Part shown: positions 63,890-64,000 of the stretch, one piece after another | Layout: each line of letters opens with the position of its first letter | Numbering within the stretch: position 1 is the first letter of the stretch | Assembly (NCBI RefSeq): GCF_003058325.1 | Contig: NZ_CP028843.1 | Span: forward strand, 5,995,001-6,059,000 | DNA from: Methylobacterium currus | GTDB lineage: Bacteria; Pseudomonadota; Alphaproteobacteria; Rhizobiales; Beijerinckiaceae | DNA length: 64,000 bases | Direction of reading: 5' to 3' | Notes under the pieces: generated by a model | Databases searched by the model: none | Told to the model about the DNA's origin: nothing | What the model saw: the letters and a program-made list of their open reading frames with translations, nothing else | Made by a program: the position numbers and the translations under genes

Positions 63890-64000
63890 TCACGCGGTCC
63901 GTTCCGTCGCTCCTCTCCGCACCCGCGCAACGGTCAACCACACGGCCGAGACCAGGAAGTAGAAGGCACCGAACGCCGCGTAGGGCGCAATGTCCGTGAT
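63890..64000 (-). CDS. C-terminus of a membrane protein (5' end outside window)
   Basis: 36 residues to the TGA at 63890-63892: one membrane helix (YAAFGAFYFLVSAVWLTVARV) followed by a basic tail RRGATERTA. The frame stays open to the window edge. Family not identifiable. Confidence 0.6.
   Translation of the reverse strand: MTDIAPYAAFGAFYFLVSAVWLTVARVRRGATERTA

Noticed and set aside
1..64000. CRISPR array, rRNA genes or plasmid-type origin
   Set aside because: No regularly spaced repeats, no rRNA-like sequence and no iteron or replication gene were seen.

Overview
The window is a very GC-rich alphaproteobacterial chromosome segment. The best fit is Methylobacterium or a close relative (Hyphomicrobiales). 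This rests on the gene mix (meaB, an MlaEFD-type transporter with its lipoprotein, DUF1489, a CheZ-like phosphatase, a SOUL protein, many small oxidoreductases) and on codon use, not on a marker gene. No rRNA gene, intact tRNA gene or CRISPR array was seen.

1-34.8 kb is ordinary chromosome. It holds the end of a large coiled-coil-like gene, DUF1489, a CheZ-like phosphatase, an MFS permease, and an mlaE-mlaF-mlaD-lipoprotein operon for inter-membrane lipid traffic. Next come an XRE-cupin regulator, thiE-thiD, an EamA transporter and an LpxH-like phosphoesterase coupled to a glycosyltransferase. These are followed by a decayed MFS gene, DUF488, a GH25 lysozyme-like lipoprotein, a lipid kinase coupled to a phosphoesterase, an AlgJ/AlgX-like protein, and a 2H phosphoesterase coupled to a PAP2 phosphatase. 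The stretch ends with enoyl-CoA hydratase, a threonine-dehydratase-like enzyme, a ProX-type deacylase, an HxlR regulator with a divergent oxidoreductase, meaB, an exported alpha/beta hydrolase, SOUL, an SDR-like protein, phoH, a UvrD/PcrA helicase, a thioesterase and a D-lactate-dehydrogenase-like flavoprotein.

34.8-49.15 kb is a defective prophage. Its left boundary is the 3' half of a tRNA-Arg(TCT) gene, cut at the anticodon loop, next to a tyrosine integrase. The integrase is split by an IS3-family element (1318 bp). Leftward early genes follow, interrupted by two low-GC cargo genes (a PilZ-like protein and a membrane protein). Each cargo gene sits beside a copy of the first codons of a DNA cytosine methyltransferase gene. 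At about 41.03 kb a deletion joins an early gene fragment to the 3' part of a DUF2163 tail gene, so the terminase, portal, capsid and most tail genes are missing. The remaining late genes are NlpC/P60, a tail-tip protein split by a second, inverted copy of the same IS, a tail fibre, a small tail protein, endolysin, holin and a spanin-like protein. The intact tRNA expected at the far end of the element was not found in the window.

49.4-58.8 kb is an accessory zone: an IS630 element, a gene for a 1358-residue exported protein of unknown function with an internal duplication, a WYL-regulator remnant, and umuDC. umuD is split by an IS407-type element and also has Cys where the catalytic Ser is normally found.

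59.4-64 kb holds a leftward cluster of VOC protein, alpha/beta hydrolase, SDR and beta-hydroxyacid-dehydrogenase-like genes facing a divergent LysR regulator, then the end of a membrane-protein gene.

The main theme is genome decay around an integration hot spot: four genes split by insertion or frameshift, one internal prophage deletion, and three IS families. Where target duplications could be read they are intact, and the two 1318-bp IS copies encode identical proteins, so the insertions look recent.
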